A DNA stretch of 64,000 bases from Parashewanella sp965200795 (GTDB taxonomy: Bacteria; Pseudomonadota; Gammaproteobacteria; Enterobacterales; Shewanellaceae). Below, in pieces: positions 62,939-64,000 of the stretch (position 1 is its first letter; each line of letters opens with the position of its first letter). Made by a program: the position numbers and the translations under genes. The stretch lies in the NCBI GenBank assembly GCA_965200795.1, contig CBDAVB010000022.1:48055-112054 (forward strand). The letters run 5' to 3'. The notes under the pieces were generated by a model that saw nothing but the letters and a program-made list of their open reading frames with translations, did not search any database and had not been told where the DNA came from.

Positions 62939-63548
62939 CTTTAAACCAATGCGTCTTACGCTGAGTCGTATAACTGACCTGTTCTGAATCAATGGTCTTC
63001 TCAGTCCGTAGGTTAGCGATCCTGGAACGGGGGTATAATTCACGTAATCTTCTGTGCTCACTGCCCGACTGACTATTAAGGATCTCTTTATGACAAGCCG
63101 CATCCGGTATAGCAGGAGGAACAGACTCATTAACTGTTAATGCCACAGTTTTCGCGGTATCAAGGTGCAAAAGGAACTTAGCCAGTTTGTTATTATAACC
63201 TTTTTTTTGTGAAACTGAGGTGATGTAATCATTCAAAGCTGATCTAAAGTTTCTCTGTGCCATTTCTGAATTTGTATCAAGTAAACAACTCCGCAATGCA
63301 TTCGTCGCTTTCACGCACCTATGAAATCTGCTTCCTACCAGGAAACTACCCAGTATCTTATATCTATAGGATAAGTATTTCTTGCTTGCCGCCGCGACAA
63401 GAAACCGAGCCTCATCAATCTTCTTTTTAACATCGACTTGAGATAAACCCATTTCATTACCTTCCAAAGCCTCAATAACCGTGTTATAAAGTTGATTGTG
63501 TGACACCATGCTGTGAATTTGAGAACTTGTATATGTTATTCCTGCCAT
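62910..63548 (-). pseudogene. MORN-family gene (copy 3), N-terminal part
   Basis: A 212-residue frame with a helical N-terminal domain (about 1-130; KKIDEARFLVAAASKKYLSY, CLLDTNSEMAQRNFRSALND), similar in size and place to the N-terminal domain of copies 1 and 2. It ends WFKDGAVLSRNG just where the first MORN repeat should begin, with a TAA at 62910-62912. The MORN region continues in the other frame. Shifting one base forward at GGG-T-AAA would restore a full protein of about 510 residues. AAGGAGGG lies directly behind the stop. Confidence 0.6.
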
Positions 63549-63622
63549 GTTAACCCCTTTTTGCTGATTAAATAAACAAATCCGGTAAGCCGTTAAATTT
63601 TTATAAACAAAACTGAGTTTAT

Positions 63623-63672
63623 AAACGCCACCTTCAGACCACTGAGGAACATTAGGAGAAACTGAACCTTAC
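63623..63672 (+). repeat. direct repeat, first copy
   Basis: The stretch AACGCCACCTTCAGACCACT followed by CATTAGGAGAAACTGAACCT recurs at 63950-64000 with small changes. The two flank the 44-bp array. The second copy runs into the window edge, so the repeat may be longer. Confidence 0.75.
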
Positions 63673-63711
63673 CTTAAGCCTTAAGAGAATAATTTTATTA
63701 CATAAAACACG

Positions 63712-63843
63712 TTAAACTCTATTTTATTTATATAAAATTTATTTATATAAAAGATTTAAACTCTATTTTATTTATATAAAATTTATTTATATGAAAGATT
63801 TAAACTCTATTTTATTTATATAAAATTTATTTATATGAAAGAC
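63712..63843. repeat. 44-bp AT-rich tandem array upstream of the MORN copy 3 gene
   Basis: Three consecutive 44-base units start TTAAACTCTATTTTATTTAT and differ at one or two sites (ATAAAAGAT versus ATGAAAGAC). A further TTAAACTCTA follows at 63844 and again at 63860. Each unit contains the near-palindrome TTTATATAAAATTTATTTAT. The array is about 165 bases upstream of the MORN gene start and could act in its regulation or as a protein-binding array. Confidence 0.88.
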
Positions 63844-63949
63844 TTAAACTCTACACGGATTAAACTCTATGCAGACACAGAGACTCGGTTTCAAAGTAAA
63901 AAAATGCGAGCCGGTTTTCAAATTAATTTTAATCCTAGATCTCAGCAAT

Positions 63950-64000
63950 AAACGACACCTTCAAGATCACTGATAAACATTAGGAGAAACTGAATCTTTA
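63950..64000 (+). repeat. direct repeat, second copy (reaches window end)
   Basis: AACGACACCTTCAAGATCAC then CATTAGGAGAAACTGAATCT matches 63623-63672. It probably marks a duplicated upstream region continuing beyond the window. Confidence 0.75.

Noticed and set aside
63712..63843. CRISPR array or replication origin
   Set aside because: Units are directly adjacent without spacers, and no DnaA boxes, rep or par genes are near; kept only as a tandem array.

Overview
The window reads as a chromosomal segment of a gammaproteobacterium. The best fit is Alteromonadales or a close relative: an ArcA almost identical in its core to the enterobacterial protein, the hrpB-mrcB and sfsA/dksA/gluQ gene neighbourhoods, a DUF3581 gene, a DPP IV-type S9 peptidase and two large TonB-dependent receptors. 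The order-level placement is an inference from gene content. No rRNA, tRNA or CRISPR array was seen. Ordinary housekeeping blocks alternate with accessory genes of the kind found in host-associated bacteria: MORN-repeat proteins, a DUF4116-like repeat protein, large orphan proteins and glycine-zipper proteins. Several families of short palindromic repeats sit in the gaps, most of them hard against gene 3' ends.

Layout. 1-1.7 kb: peptidoglycan recycling (amgK end, murU) and djlA. 2-5.5 kb: a large repeat protein of unknown function. 5.7-6.6 kb: a D-2-hydroxyacid dehydrogenase. 6.8-7.3 kb: a small glycine-zipper gene, probably frameshifted at its start codon. 7.5-13.1 kb: a three-gene MukBEF/MksBEF-like condensin operon with the SMC-like gene first. 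13.3-16.4 kb: a large orphan protein. 16.7-20 kb: an atypical DAACS symporter, fbp and a nucleoside deaminase. 20-23.7 kb: an IS200/IS605 tnpB remnant, a DPP IV-like peptidase and arcA. 24.2-27.9 kb: a DUF3293 gene, then lysC and an aspartoacylase-like gene. 28-35.5 kb: an orphan protein, a TonB receptor and a MORN protein whose repeats are nearly identical at DNA level. 35.6-47.8 kb: mrcB, hrpB, a secreted beta-propeller, pepB, sfsA, dksA, gluQ, a small membrane protein and DUF3581. 48-54.4 kb: an iron cluster (DUF4856 lipoprotein, imelysin-like lipoprotein, TonB receptor, fatty acid hydroxylase) behind a clear Fur box. 54.5-59.8 kb: an orphan glycine-zipper protein, a PCuAC copper chaperone, secF, secD and a small membrane-anchored protein. 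60-64 kb: two more MORN-family genes, one frameshifted, and an AT-rich 44-bp tandem array.

The most striking observation is in the lysC leader. Both outer ends of a lysine riboswitch aptamer are recognisable, including the P1 strands, but the core between them is occupied by a 217-bp element with perfect 23-bp terminal inverted repeats. Part of the same element lies just upstream of the lysC promoter, and a 16-nt piece lies at the broken end of the tnpB remnant. Also worth attention: three related MORN proteins sharing an N-terminal domain, the reversed condensin operon without a JetD-type nuclease gene, a symporter that has lost two ligand-binding positions of its family, and repeat elements whose ends supply the stop codons of host genes.
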